Notes under the pieces: generated by a model
What the model was told of the DNA's origin: nothing
Seen by the model: only the letters and a program-made list of their open reading frames with translations
The model's database searches: none
Position numbers and translations under genes: made by a program
Origin: Kiritimatiellia bacterium
GTDB taxonomy: Bacteria > Verrucomicrobiota > Kiritimatiellia > SS1-B-03-39 > UBA6053
Length of the DNA stretch: 33,070 nt
Direction of reading: 5' to 3'
Assembly: GCA_029936175.1 (NCBI GenBank)
Contig: JAPYUI010000020.1
Span: 4,739 to 37,808, forward strand
Shown here: positions 18,475 to 27,594 of the stretch, in pieces
Position numbering within the stretch: position 1 is the first letter of the stretch
Layout: the number at the start of each line of letters is the position of its first letter

Positions 18475-19152
18475 GGCGCCGGCGTTTTCCCGTACCCGGA
18501 ACGTTCTGGAAAAATCGTTTCGGACATCGGCCTGCGGATTATGGTACCTGTGTCCGTTCTCCGCCCCTTCGCTAGGGTCGGGTGCGGGCCTTTCGGTTCC
18601 CGTGGTCCAGCGAGCTGCCTGCGGCTCGAAATCCTCTCGTCACCGGGTTTTCAAATAGCTTTTGCGGCGCCAGGTCCCGATTTCGGTTTCGCCGACAAGC
18701 GCAAGCTCCTCGATTCCGGGCGGTTTCTATATGGCTGTAGGTGAAAAAAATGAACGGATGTTCCAGGTTTCGGTCCTTCGGTCGAGTTTACGCTTTATTT
18801 GTAACGAAGGTCATTTTAGTCTGTGTGGGATGTTTGCTTACTTTCTCACAGCAGGCGCTAAGAGGCCTGATGCAAGGCTGTTATATTTTTTAGAATTGCG
18901 AAAATTATCCCATATCAGCGGCCGCTCAGAATGCTATTTCAGGCAGCTAAAACGGGGCTTTTGCATAGGAGACACGGTCTTAAATTCCCCTCCTTCCCCG
19001 CCTGGTCACAGATCTTCCTGCCCCTTCAAAGTATTCTGGCACACGCGATGCTTATATATAACGCGATGGATTGGACCGTAAATCGATGAAGCACCGCGTG
19101 ACGCTAGAATCGCCAGGGCAAGGAAGACAGCCCGGGCTTTAGAACGGATAAT
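18475..19152 (+). other. Long non-coding gap upstream of the giant surface-protein gene
   Basis: 678 bases between two plus-strand genes. Open frames here (for example 18541-18744 and 18662-19081) lack ribosome sites and recognisable protein character, so I see no gene. The left part (about 18540-18680) is GC-rich and contains small hairpins such as CGAGC...GCTCG. Its minus strand reads as a short low-complexity peptide that gives the impression of a dispersed intergenic repeat; this cannot be tested here. The middle (about 18770-19000) is clearly more AT-rich than the flanking genes. A near-palindrome CCGGAACGTTCTGG sits at 18496-18509, 22 bases after the dehydrogenase stop. A sigma-54-like promoter lies at 19037-19052. 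Confidence 0.6.
19037..19052 (+). promoter_or_regulatory. Candidate sigma-54 (RpoN) promoter of the giant surface-protein gene
   Basis: TGGCACACGCGATGCT matches the RpoN consensus TGGCAC-N5-TTGCW except for one base. The invariant GG (19038-19039) and GC (19050-19051) are separated by the required 10 bases. Transcription would begin near 19062, leaving a leader of about 90 bases before the ATG at 19153. The long upstream gap gives room for an enhancer-binding activator. An AT run, TTATATATAA, follows immediately (19052-19061) and could confuse the call, but no matching -35 box stands in front of it. Confidence 0.5.
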
Positions 19153-22100
19153 ATGATGAATAAAATGCACGAAAAATACGAATGGTTGAAGCGGGTTCCC
19201 CTGCTCGCCCTGATCTCCCTGTTGAGCCTGGCCTTCGATGCCGGCCCGGTTTACGGACAGGATTCCGACGGGGATACGGTTGCGGACAGCGTTGACCTGG
19301 ATGACGATAACGACGGCATTCTCGACGTGGTCGAGAGGCCAAGTCCGGATGTGACCACCTGGATCAACCAGGTTGGCGGGATTACCGCCGTGGGAAACAC
19401 CCTGCATTTCAGTTCATCGGCCCCCTCCAGTTGGAATTCAACCCTGACCTCGCTCGACTTCAGTGCACTTGGCGTCAGCGGAACCTACACGGTATCTTTC
19501 ACCCCGGACCAGGGGAATATTCGAAACGTGATGATCGGCCTGAACAAGGCGGGCCAGAACTCGGGAACTAGTACGAGCTGGTCCAACATCGACCACGCCA
19601 TGTATTTGCGGTCAGATGGTGTTCTCCGGATTTATGAAAGTGGCTCAAACAAGCACAGTTCCAGTTATTCTGCTGGCGATCTCTTGACCATTGAAGTCAC
19701 GGGCAGCACCTTGAAATACAAACGGAATGGAAGCACCCTTCGCACGAAGACCATTACCTCCGGACAGGATTTCTATATCGACACCGCGTTCCCCGGTGGG
19801 GCACCGTCCAACTACACCATTTCCAATGTCCAGTTGGACTCCGGCGGCACGGCCGTCAGTGACACGGATGGTGATGGAATCGCCGACCACCTGGATACGG
19901 ATAGTGATGGGGACGGCGTTTCTGACCTGATCGAGAGCGGGCAGGCGCAGGGCGTTGTCGACACGGACAATGACGGCCGGCACGATGGCAGCGTGGATGC
20001 TTCGGGGGTGCCGAATGCTGCTTCCGGTGGCGTGATCCCGGTCGACAGTGACAATGACCAGCGCGCCGATGTGCTGGACCTGGACAGCGACAACGACGGG
20101 GTTCTCGACGCTGACGAAAGTTTTGACACCCGTATAATGACCTGGATCAACCAGGTCGGCGGCGTGACTGTGGCTGGAAACACCCTGAGCTTCGATGATG
20201 ATAACTGGTCGGGTGCCTGGAATTCGACCATCCATTCCCTTGACTTCAGCGCGCTCGGGGTCGCGGGCGGTTTTGAGTTCAGTTTCGTCTCAGAGATATC
20301 CCCGGTTTGGAGGGCGATGATTGGCCTGAATAAGGCCGGGAATAACTCCACGGCCAGTTACTCCGACATTGACCATGCGATCTACCTGAATAAGGGCAAG
20401 GTCCTCGTGTTTGAAAACGGGGCCAACCAGGGGAACTTTGGCAACTTCTCCGCGAATGATCGCTTTTCCATCACGGTCGATGGCGGCTCGCTCAAGTACA
20501 AGCGGAACGGCGTGACATTCCTGTCCCGCGCGGTGACTCCCGGGCTCGACTACTACGTCGACAGTTCCTTCCTGGATAGCGGTGATAACGTAAATTACAG
20601 CCTGTCCGATATCCGGGTCCGGCCTTACGACGGCATCAGGGACAGCGATGGCGACACGGTTGCCGACCGCTTGGACATCGACAGTGATGGCGACTCGATC
20701 ACGGACATGGCCGAAAGCGGCCAGGATTCCAGAACCTACGATACCAATACCGACGGGCGCCATGATGGTGGAGTCGATAATGATGGTGTACCGGTTGACG
20801 CGGCGGGCGGAAAGAGCCTGGTGGATAGCGATCTCGACCTGGTCTTCGACATCCTGGACTGGGACAGCGATAATGATGGTATCCTGGATAACATTGAGGG
20901 CCCGAGCAACCCGGACGTCCTGGCGTGGAAGAACCAGGCGGGTGGTCTCACGGCCAGTGGGAATAACCTGAACCTGGATTTCGGAACCACTTCATCCGGG
21001 TGGTCCTCCACGATTCACTCTGAAGACTTCAGTACCCTGGGAGTCGGGGGTGATTTTACGTTCAGCTTTACGGCAGAGAATCACCCATGTAACTACTTTT
21101 TCCTCGGGATCAACCAGGCGGGCAACAACAGCACCGCCAGTTACTCGGATATCGATCACGCGTTTTACCTGCGCAAGACGGGGTTTCGACTCTTCGAGAA
21201 TGGCTCGCAGGTTTTAAACGCTGGATCCTGGTCCGCCGGTGATCGCTTCAGCATCGTTCGGGAAGGTTCCCAGATTATATACAAGCGCAATGGCGCCGTG
21301 GTTCACACCTCCAGCGTGATCGGGACGGGAACAGACTACTATATTGACAATTCGATGCACAGTTCGGGTTCGGGTTTGCACACGATCTCCGACGTGGAGA
21401 TCGTGGGCGCATTTGGCCATCCGCGTGATTCGGATGGTGACGGTTACGCCGACTACATCGATACGGACAGCGATGAGGACACCATAAGCGACCTGATTGA
21501 GTCCGGCCAGGACTGGGAGGTGGTCGATGTTGATGAAGACGGTGTGCATGACAGCGGGGTGGATGAGTATGGGGTGCCCGTGGCTGCTGCGGGTGGGGTT
21601 GTCCCGGTTGACACCGATGCCGATGGCACCATCGATGTGCTGGATTTTGACAGTGATTCCGATGGCATTCCCGACCAGACCGAAGGCTATGCGGATCCGG
21701 ACAACGACGGCAAACCCAATTTCCAGGACTTGGATTCAGACGGCGATGGTATTCCGGATGCCCCGGAGGTCGGCGACTACGCCCAACTGTTCTATGTTCC
21801 GGTTGAAGATGAATTGGCCCGGACCGCCTTTGATCATTACGAATCCGGAAACGTGGACCTGGACCAATATGGAGTCATCTCCATTACCGCTACGGCCGAC
21901 GGCACGGTCCTGTATTACGACCAGTGGGAAGATGGCGGATATGACCTGGATATCACCACGCCGATTAATGTCTACAGCACGGGCAACCTCTCCGGCACCC
22001 AGATCTGGGGTGATGGAGATGACGCGAACGGAAAGCCACCTGGTTTCGCCAGTGATTTCATCAGCCTGGGCGACGTGATTCGCCTCGAGAATCTGGTACC

Positions 22101-25100
22101 CATCCCCCGGGATGCCAATGACCTTCGTTTCGATGGTGGTGACAAGTTTGCCGTGACGGAACCGGTTGCCGTGACGCGTGCATCCTGGAATGACGAGGCG
22201 AAAGCCCTGCTCGCCGGAGCCCTGGAGGTCTATGATACCAGTGCCTGGGGGGTGTCCTACTCGATCCCCCTGAGTGAACATTACAGCCACTCCGATCAGA
22301 TTTTTCAATACGTGGCACTAATGATCATGGCATCACAGGATAACACGGTCGTGAACATCGATGAAGACGCGGACGGATCCTCGACGGTGATTACGCTGGA
22401 TGAAGGGGAGTCCATCCTCGTTTCCGGCAATGTGTCGGGCTACAACAACGTGGTCGCTGGTGGCCAGATTAACGCGACGCACCCGGTACAGGTGGAAATG
22501 ATAACGGGTAGCACGTACAGTCGCTACCAGTCACGCTGGTACCACATCACCCCGACGGAAAACTGGAGCTGTGAGTACTTTAACCCGGTGGCTTCCCTTT
22601 CCGGCGACGATCGTTCAGACGTGTTCGTGTACAATCCGCATCCCTTTTCGATCACGGTCAAGTATGAACGCCTGGTGAACGGGAGCTCGAGTATTAACAC
22701 CTATTCGGTCGACCCGACGTCCACCCGGACGATCCCGATCAACAGTTTGAATACGGCCCAGCGATTCTACACCGAGAACGTTACGGATACCTTCTATGCT
22801 TTTGTAGCGGTGGATGCTGTCACCCGTGCCGGCACCCACGACTGGGGACTGGCCCTGGTGCCAAATACCAGCCTGAGTCCGGCCTTGCAGGTCGGTTGGG
22901 GACCCGGCCGCGATGCCTTGTCAACCACATCGCCCAACGGTAATTACAACCCCGTCTGGGTGACGGCGGTCGCCGACACCACGGTGTACATTGACTTCAA
23001 CGGTGACGGAGGGCCCATCTCAAATGGTTGCGGAACATGGGATACATCGGTCAGCGTAGCCCGGCTTGAATCGGTTCGGATCTTTGATCCGGACGGTGAT
23101 CAAACGCAGATGAAGCTCCAGACCTGCGACGGCACTCCGATCACGGCGGCCTGGGGCCAGGACACCTCGGTTGCGCCGGGGGCCCAACCCGCGCTGGACA
23201 TGGGGACGACGGTTCCGCCCCTGCCCCTGTTTGCATCCTCGAAATCGGTGGCCCATGCGCCGGGTGGTGACCTGAATGGCGACGGTGAGTTCAATCCCGG
23301 GGATACCATCCGGTACACGATTGAAGTTTCCAACCCGGCCTATGTCCTGACCCGTCAGCTTCAGTTGTCTGACACGCTGCCTCCTGCCGGAGCAACCTAT
23401 GTGGCAGGCAGTACCTTCCGCGGCGGGATATCCATCCCGGATGCGGGGAGTACGCCGTTTCCCCTGGATGAAGGGAATTATGCTATTGGCGTGCTCGCTA
23501 GCCAGGAAGCGACGCATTTCCAATACGATATGGTGCTGGATTATCCATGGACGGTGCCGGTGGTCACGCTCGTCAGTGCGGCCACGGTGTCGGATGCCCA
23601 GAATACCTTTACGCCCAGTGTCAGTGTGCCCGTGGTCTTGAGCCCCGAGCTCACGGTTACCGTGACCACCACCACGCCGGAAGTTTGTATTGGCGATACC
23701 GCGCAGTTCTCGGTGACGGTGGAGAACACGGGCGATACCATCCTGAGTAACATCGGGAGTTCCTCGGCCCTTGCGAGCGGCTGCGACCAGGTCATTGGCA
23801 CCTTGAATATCGGTGAATCGGCAAGCTATTCCTGCAGCAAGGCCAACGTTAGCGCGGCTTTCCTGAATACGGTTGTCGCGGCTGGTGATGTGCCGGGCGG
23901 CCAGACGACCACGGGGATCGGCAGCGTCCAGGTCACCCTGCAGCCTCCAGCCACTATTTCCGGTACCGTGGTGAAGGACTTGAATGCCAATGGCCAGGTG
24001 GACGGTGGGGAAGGGGGTCTCTCCGGGGCCACGGTTTCCCTTAGCGGTCCCTCCGGAAGCTTCCAGGTGACCACAGGCTCCAGCGGCAACTTCACCTTTA
24101 CCGACCTGAAGCAGGGAACCTACACCCTGACCCGGGCAAATCCGACGGACTGGATTTCCTCGGCGGCCCTGCCGGGGACGGTGGGTGCGACGGTTGTATC
24201 CGTTGACGAAATCTCGGTGGTTGTGGCTCCGGACGATACGAGTAGCAACAACCGCTTCCTCTCCTATGTCCCCAGTACCATCTCCGGTACCGTATACGAT
24301 GAGCTGGTCATCGACGGGGTTGTGGGTGCCGGAGAGGGCCCCTTGGCAGGAGCCATTATTACGCTCACCGCTCCGGGCTTCAGTGAGCAGGTCACGACGA
24401 CGGGTGACGGCACCTACGAGTTCGACGAGCTGGAAGCGGATACCTACGTGATCAACATCATTCCGCCGGCGAATCACGGTTCTGGGAGTGCGGTTGCGGG
24501 GACCATTGGTGCCGTTGTCGATGCGGAGGACCAGATTACGGTTGTCCTGCCCCAAAGCTCGGATAGTGAAGACAACAACTTTTTCACCTACGAGCAGGCC
24601 AGTATCTCCGGGGTCATCTATGAAGACGGCGGCGCGGACGGGGTCGAGGAAGCCAGTGCCCCGCCCATTCTCGGCGTGGTCCTCAGCCTCTATACCTGCG
24701 ATGACGTTTTCATCACCAGTACCGCGAGTGCGGCGGATGGCTCCTATGCCTTCGGTGGGCTGGATCCCCGGGTTAACTACAGCATTCGTTACTCGAATGT
24801 GCCGGCCAACTTTGAAATCTCCCCGGTGAACGCATCCGATATCGAGACCGACAGCGATGCCTACGAAGATGGCCTGGTGGATGACGATGAATCCTCGACA
24901 ATCGTGTACGGGCAGTGCGAGACCTCCGCTGTATCCATCGTGAACGGCAGTTTTGAAGATCCCGTGGATCCGAACGGGGTCCGCACGACCTTCGGTGGCG
25001 GTTCATTGCACGCGTATTATATCTACGAGGATTACATTAATGGTTGGGAAACCGATGCATCCGATGACCTCGGTGAAATCTGGGACTCCGGTTTTGCCGG

Positions 25101-27450
25101 GGTACCTTCCCATGATGGTGATCAGCATGCGGAAATCAACGCAACCCGGTTTGCGGCCCTGTTCCAGGATGTCAACACCTCACCCGGGGCTCGCATGACC
25201 TGGTCCTTTGCACACCGCGGTCGCAAGGGGGTCGATGCCATTCGCCTGGAAATCGGTCCACCCGGGGGCCCTTACGTCTCCGAGGGAACCTACGCCGACG
25301 GAAAGCACAATTGGGGTGTCTACACCGGGGACTATAACGTGCCCGAGGGGCAGACCGTGACGCGTTTCCGCTATGTCGCGATTTCCACGGCCCGTGGCCA
25401 CATCTCCATCGGTAACTTCCTGGATGCGATTTCCTTTGAGGAGTGTATCCAGGTGGTTGATGGAACGGTGGCGGAAAATGACCCGACCTGTTTCGTATTG
25501 GCCGTTGGTGAAAACCGCGACACGATCGACCTGGGCATGTACGAGGTGCTTCCGCAGATCTCGGTAAATGACCAGGAAGTCCTGGAAAGTGACGGTGATA
25601 CCAAGGTCTGGGTTTGCCTCGACAAGGCAGGTGAACTTCCGGTGCAGGTGGACTATGTAACGATCAGTGGTTCTGCAGTGAGCGGATCGGATTACACGAC
25701 TACCACCGGGACGCTGGTCTTCCCGGCCTTTGAAACCTGCATGCCGATCACCATCCCGATCATTAACGATCCCACTATGGAATCAACCGAGCAATTCAGC
25801 GTCCAGATCAGCAATCCCCAGAATGTGGCGGTCGTCGATGATACCGGTGTGGTGACCATCTATGATGACGATGTACCGGCATTCAGCATATCGGGTACGG
25901 TCTACGCGGATAACGACACCAGCAACGATAACGTTATCGGTAACGATGATACGGGTATCGCGGGTGTGACCCTCGACCTCTATAAGGATGCCAACGCCGA
26001 CCAGGTGGCGCAGTTGAGCGAGTTTGTCACCACGACCACGACCGCCGGTGATGGCACGTATACTTTCCCCAACCGCGACTATGGCATGTACTGGGTCGTG
26101 GAAACCGACCTGCCCGGCTACGTGAGCGAGACGGATTCAGATGGGGTTAATGACAACGTGGTCGCAGGGCTCTACTCCAGCAACGCAACCAATGTCGACT
26201 TCCTGGATGACGATGTCCCGTTCAACGCGATCAGCATTAATGACGTCATGGTCGACGAAGATGCGGGCACGGTTACCCTGACGGTCAGCATCAACCGGGT
26301 GACCGCCGATGCCGTCAGCTTCGATTATGTCAGCGAGGGCATCCTGGCGACGGATGGCCTGGACTACCTGGGTCATGCCGGGACGGTCAACGTGGCCGGC
26401 AACGAGACGGAGCATCTGCTGGTGTTCACCGTCCTCGACGACTTGGAAGACGAATCGGATGAAACCTTCCGGGTCGTGTTGAGCAGTCCGGTCGGGGCCC
26501 TGATCCTGGATGACACCGGCCTGGTCACCATTCTCGATGATGACGAGGCTCCCGTGTTTGTCGACCTCAGTGGTACGGTGTACGGCGATTCCGACCTGGA
26601 TGACAATGATATCATCGATACAAACGATTACCCAATCGGAGGGGCCCTGATCTCCCTGTGGACCGACCCGAACGGAAACGGAGACGAATCCGATGATGGG
26701 GTGCTGGTGGAGCAGGTGATTACCGCCTCCGATGGCATGTATTCTTTCATTTCCCTGCAGTCGGGTAACTACGTGATCATCGAAACGGATCCCACGGGTT
26801 ACACAAGCGACTGGGATGCACAGGGCACGAATGACAACGTGATTGCCGGAAACTATACCGTGACGACGGGGAACCTGGACTTCCTGGATGATGATAGCGG
26901 TTGTGTTGACACGATCAATACCTTCGACACCTATGCATTCGATATTGAAGCCGCCTGCGAGTTCAGTGGATTCAGCCTCGCGACCGATGCGACGACGGTG
27001 AACGGCCACAACTACTACACGGGTGACGTGACCGCTCCGCTGGGTGCCCTGGGCGAACCGATCACCATGCAGCGCCTGACGGGAGAAGTATTGTTGATCG
27101 ATGCGAGTATCGATACGGGTGGTGCGAACAACCTGATCGTCCAGGGTGTATTGGACTTCACGGTCTTCAAGGGTGACCCGAACTCGGCTTTCCCGGGTGA
27201 GCTGGCGGGCAATCTCCTGGTGACCTACGAGGATCTGAGCACGGATGTCTTCTACGTCTACTACGAGCAGGTCTGTGGTCTCGACTACAATGGCGTGGCC
27301 GGCGGCGTGCTCGTGCTGGGTTGTAACAACTGGCCGAACCAGACCCAGAGCAAAGCCGCCTTTGAAAACAGTGGTGGAGTGGCCCGCGCCTTCACCCTGT
27401 TGGCGAGCATTCCGCCGATCTGTGGCGAGGGCGGTGGGTCCAACCAGTAA
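19153..27450 (+). CDS. Giant secreted mosaic surface protein (TSP3-like, DUF11-like, SdrD-B-like, Calx-beta-like domains)
   Basis: 2765 residues. A signal peptide covers about 1-36, ending near VYGQ; the first of several nearby ATGs is used and no start has a strong ribosome site. Order of modules: three 261-residue repeats (70-852), each a lectin-like beta domain plus an Asp-rich TSP3-like calcium segment; a large module (about 874-1355, from AQLFYVPVEDELART to TTVPPLPLF) of the kind that precedes DUF11 domains in bacterial adhesins and recalls IgGFc-binding domains; a DUF11-like domain (about 1360-1490); a second CARDB/DUF11-like domain (1499-1597); three SdrD-B-like domains (from about 1600, 1708 and 1816); a DUF642-like NGSFEDP domain (about 1928-2099); Calx-beta (2135-2242); SdrD-B (2245-2355); Calx-beta (2359-2465); SdrD-B (2470-2582); and a unique Cys-containing C-terminus. 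No LPXTG, PEP-CTERM, Por-type tag or membrane helix ends it. Adhesion or matrix function is inferred. Confidence 0.85.
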   Translation: MMNKMHEKYEWLKRVPLLALISLLSLAFDAGPVYGQDSDGDTVADSVDLDDDNDGILDVVERPSPDVTTWINQVGGITAVGNTLHFSSSAPSSWNSTLTSLDFSALGVSGTYTVSFTPDQGNIRNVMIGLNKAGQNSGTSTSWSNIDHAMYLRSDGVLRIYESGSNKHSSSYSAGDLLTIEVTGSTLKYKRNGSTLRTKTITSGQDFYIDTAFPGGAPSNYTISNVQLDSGGTAVSDTDGDGIADHLDTDSDGDGVSDLIESGQAQGVVDTDNDGRHDGSVDASGVPNAASGGVIPVDSDNDQRADVLDLDSDNDGVLDADESFDTRIMTWINQVGGVTVAGNTLSFDDDNWSGAWNSTIHSLDFSALGVAGGFEFSFVSEISPVWRAMIGLNKAGNNSTASYSDIDHAIYLNKGKVLVFENGANQGNFGNFSANDRFSITVDGGSLKYKRNGVTFLSRAVTPGLDYYVDSSFLDSGDNVNYSLSDIRVRPYDGIRDSDGDTVADRLDIDSDGDSITDMAESGQDSRTYDTNTDGRHDGGVDNDGVPVDAAGGKSLVDSDLDLVFDILDWDSDNDGILDNIEGPSNPDVLAWKNQAGGLTASGNNLNLDFGTTSSGWSSTIHSEDFSTLGVGGDFTFSFTAENHPCNYFFLGINQAGNNSTASYSDIDHAFYLRKTGFRLFENGSQVLNAGSWSAGDRFSIVREGSQIIYKRNGAVVHTSSVIGTGTDYYIDNSMHSSGSGLHTISDVEIVGAFGHPRDSDGDGYADYIDTDSDEDTISDLIESGQDWEVVDVDEDGVHDSGVDEYGVPVAAAGGVVPVDTDADGTIDVLDFDSDSDGIPDQTEGYADPDNDGKPNFQDLDSDGDGIPDAPEVGDYAQLFYVPVEDELARTAFDHYESGNVDLDQYGVISITATADGTVLYYDQWEDGGYDLDITTPINVYSTGNLSGTQIWGDGDDANGKPPGFASDFISLGDVIRLENLVPIPRDANDLRFDGGDKFAVTEPVAVTRASWNDEAKALLAGALEVYDTSAWGVSYSIPLSEHYSHSDQIFQYVALMIMASQDNTVVNIDEDADGSSTVITLDEGESILVSGNVSGYNNVVAGGQINATHPVQVEMITGSTYSRYQSRWYHITPTENWSCEYFNPVASLSGDDRSDVFVYNPHPFSITVKYERLVNGSSSINTYSVDPTSTRTIPINSLNTAQRFYTENVTDTFYAFVAVDAVTRAGTHDWGLALVPNTSLSPALQVGWGPGRDALSTTSPNGNYNPVWVTAVADTTVYIDFNGDGGPISNGCGTWDTSVSVARLESVRIFDPDGDQTQMKLQTCDGTPITAAWGQDTSVAPGAQPALDMGTTVPPLPLFASSKSVAHAPGGDLNGDGEFNPGDTIRYTIEVSNPAYVLTRQLQLSDTLPPAGATYVAGSTFRGGISIPDAGSTPFPLDEGNYAIGVLASQEATHFQYDMVLDYPWTVPVVTLVSAATVSDAQNTFTPSVSVPVVLSPELTVTVTTTTPEVCIGDTAQFSVTVENTGDTILSNIGSSSALASGCDQVIGTLNIGESASYSCSKANVSAAFLNTVVAAGDVPGGQTTTGIGSVQVTLQPPATISGTVVKDLNANGQVDGGEGGLSGATVSLSGPSGSFQVTTGSSGNFTFTDLKQGTYTLTRANPTDWISSAALPGTVGATVVSVDEISVVVAPDDTSSNNRFLSYVPSTISGTVYDELVIDGVVGAGEGPLAGAIITLTAPGFSEQVTTTGDGTYEFDELEADTYVINIIPPANHGSGSAVAGTIGAVVDAEDQITVVLPQSSDSEDNNFFTYEQASISGVIYEDGGADGVEEASAPPILGVVLSLYTCDDVFITSTASAADGSYAFGGLDPRVNYSIRYSNVPANFEISPVNASDIETDSDAYEDGLVDDDESSTIVYGQCETSAVSIVNGSFEDPVDPNGVRTTFGGGSLHAYYIYEDYINGWETDASDDLGEIWDSGFAGVPSHDGDQHAEINATRFAALFQDVNTSPGARMTWSFAHRGRKGVDAIRLEIGPPGGPYVSEGTYADGKHNWGVYTGDYNVPEGQTVTRFRYVAISTARGHISIGNFLDAISFEECIQVVDGTVAENDPTCFVLAVGENRDTIDLGMYEVLPQISVNDQEVLESDGDTKVWVCLDKAGELPVQVDYVTISGSAVSGSDYTTTTGTLVFPAFETCMPITIPIINDPTMESTEQFSVQISNPQNVAVVDDTGVVTIYDDDVPAFSISGTVYADNDTSNDNVIGNDDTGIAGVTLDLYKDANADQVAQLSEFVTTTTTAGDGTYTFPNRDYGMYWVVETDLPGYVSETDSDGVNDNVVAGLYSSNATNVDFLDDDVPFNAISINDVMVDEDAGTVTLTVSINRVTADAVSFDYVSEGILATDGLDYLGHAGTVNVAGNETEHLLVFTVLDDLEDESDETFRVVLSSPVGALILDDTGLVTILDDDEAPVFVDLSGTVYGDSDLDDNDIIDTNDYPIGGALISLWTDPNGNGDESDDGVLVEQVITASDGMYSFISLQSGNYVIIETDPTGYTSDWDAQGTNDNVIAGNYTVTTGNLDFLDDDSGCVDTINTFDTYAFDIEAACEFSGFSLATDATTVNGHNYYTGDVTAPLGALGEPITMQRLTGEVLLIDASIDTGGANNLIVQGVLDFTVFKGDPNSAFPGELAGNLLVTYEDLSTDVFYVYYEQVCGLDYNGVAGGVLVLGCNNWPNQTQSKAAFENSGGVARAFTLLASIPPICGEGGGSNQ
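19360..21708 (+). repeat. Three tandem 783-base (261-residue) protein-coding repeats
   Basis: The landmark Trp of the WINQVGG / WINQVGG / WKNQAGG motif falls at residues 70, 331 and 592, an identical period of 261 residues each time. Each unit has GNTL or GNNL, a STxxSxDFSxLGV strand, GLNKAG or GINQAG, DIDHAxYL, KYKRNG or IYKRNG, a xDxYxD segment, and then an Asp-rich TSP3-like stretch with ESGQ, a DGxHD/DGRHD motif and GVP...GG. Sequences have diverged considerably although the length has been kept. A further half unit of only the calcium-binding type follows (about 853-873). Units: 19360-20142, 20143-20925, 20926-21708. Confidence 0.9.
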
Positions 27451-27488
27451 CGCGTGCATTTAAGCGCGGTGACCCGGTCGCCGCTGAT

Positions 27489-27527
27489 CCGCCGGTCCTG
27501 CTTCGCGCGTGGCCGGCGGTTTGCTTT
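27489..27527 (+). terminator. Intrinsic terminator of the giant surface-protein gene
   Basis: CCGCCGGTC (27489-27497) pairs with GGCCGGCGG (27511-27519), nine pairs including one G-U, around a 13-base loop. It is followed by TTTGCTTT (27520-27527). It begins 39 bases after the stop of the giant gene, in the gap between it and the converging oxidoreductase gene. The U-run has one interruption, but position and stem strength support the call. Confidence 0.65.
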
Positions 27528-27594
27528 ACATGAACGCGGTGGATCGGAAGCTACGCCGGGCTATGATGCCGTGGTGCACGGAAGGCCCGGTTCC

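Noticed and set aside
18600-18660. tRNA 3'-end-like stretch (GGCTCGAAATCC...CGTCACC)
   Set aside because: The T-loop has an extra base, and no anticodon arm, D arm or matching acceptor strand could be placed upstream.
18662-19081. 139-codon plus-strand open frame in the long gap
   Set aside because: The composition shifts mid-frame, there is no ribosome site, and the predicted product (Ser/Arg/Cys/Phe-rich) has no protein-like pattern.
19860-21770. Regular short Asp-codon repeats resembling a repeat array
   Set aside because: They encode TSP3-like calcium loops in frame; there are no constant repeats with unique spacers, so this is not CRISPR.
23020-24555. 511-codon open frame antisense to the giant gene
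   Set aside because: It arises from the codon bias of the Asp/Thr/Gly-rich repeats on the other strand; the product is Arg/Gly/His-rich with no domain, and no ribosome site is visible.
27390-27450. PEP-CTERM, LPXTG or Por-type sorting tag at the end of the giant protein
   Set aside because: The terminal residues contain none of these motifs and no hydrophobic helix with a basic tail.
26137-27459. 440-codon open frame antisense to the 3' part of the giant gene
   Set aside because: Same codon-bias effect; the sense strand encodes clear Calx-beta-like and SdrD-B-like domains here.
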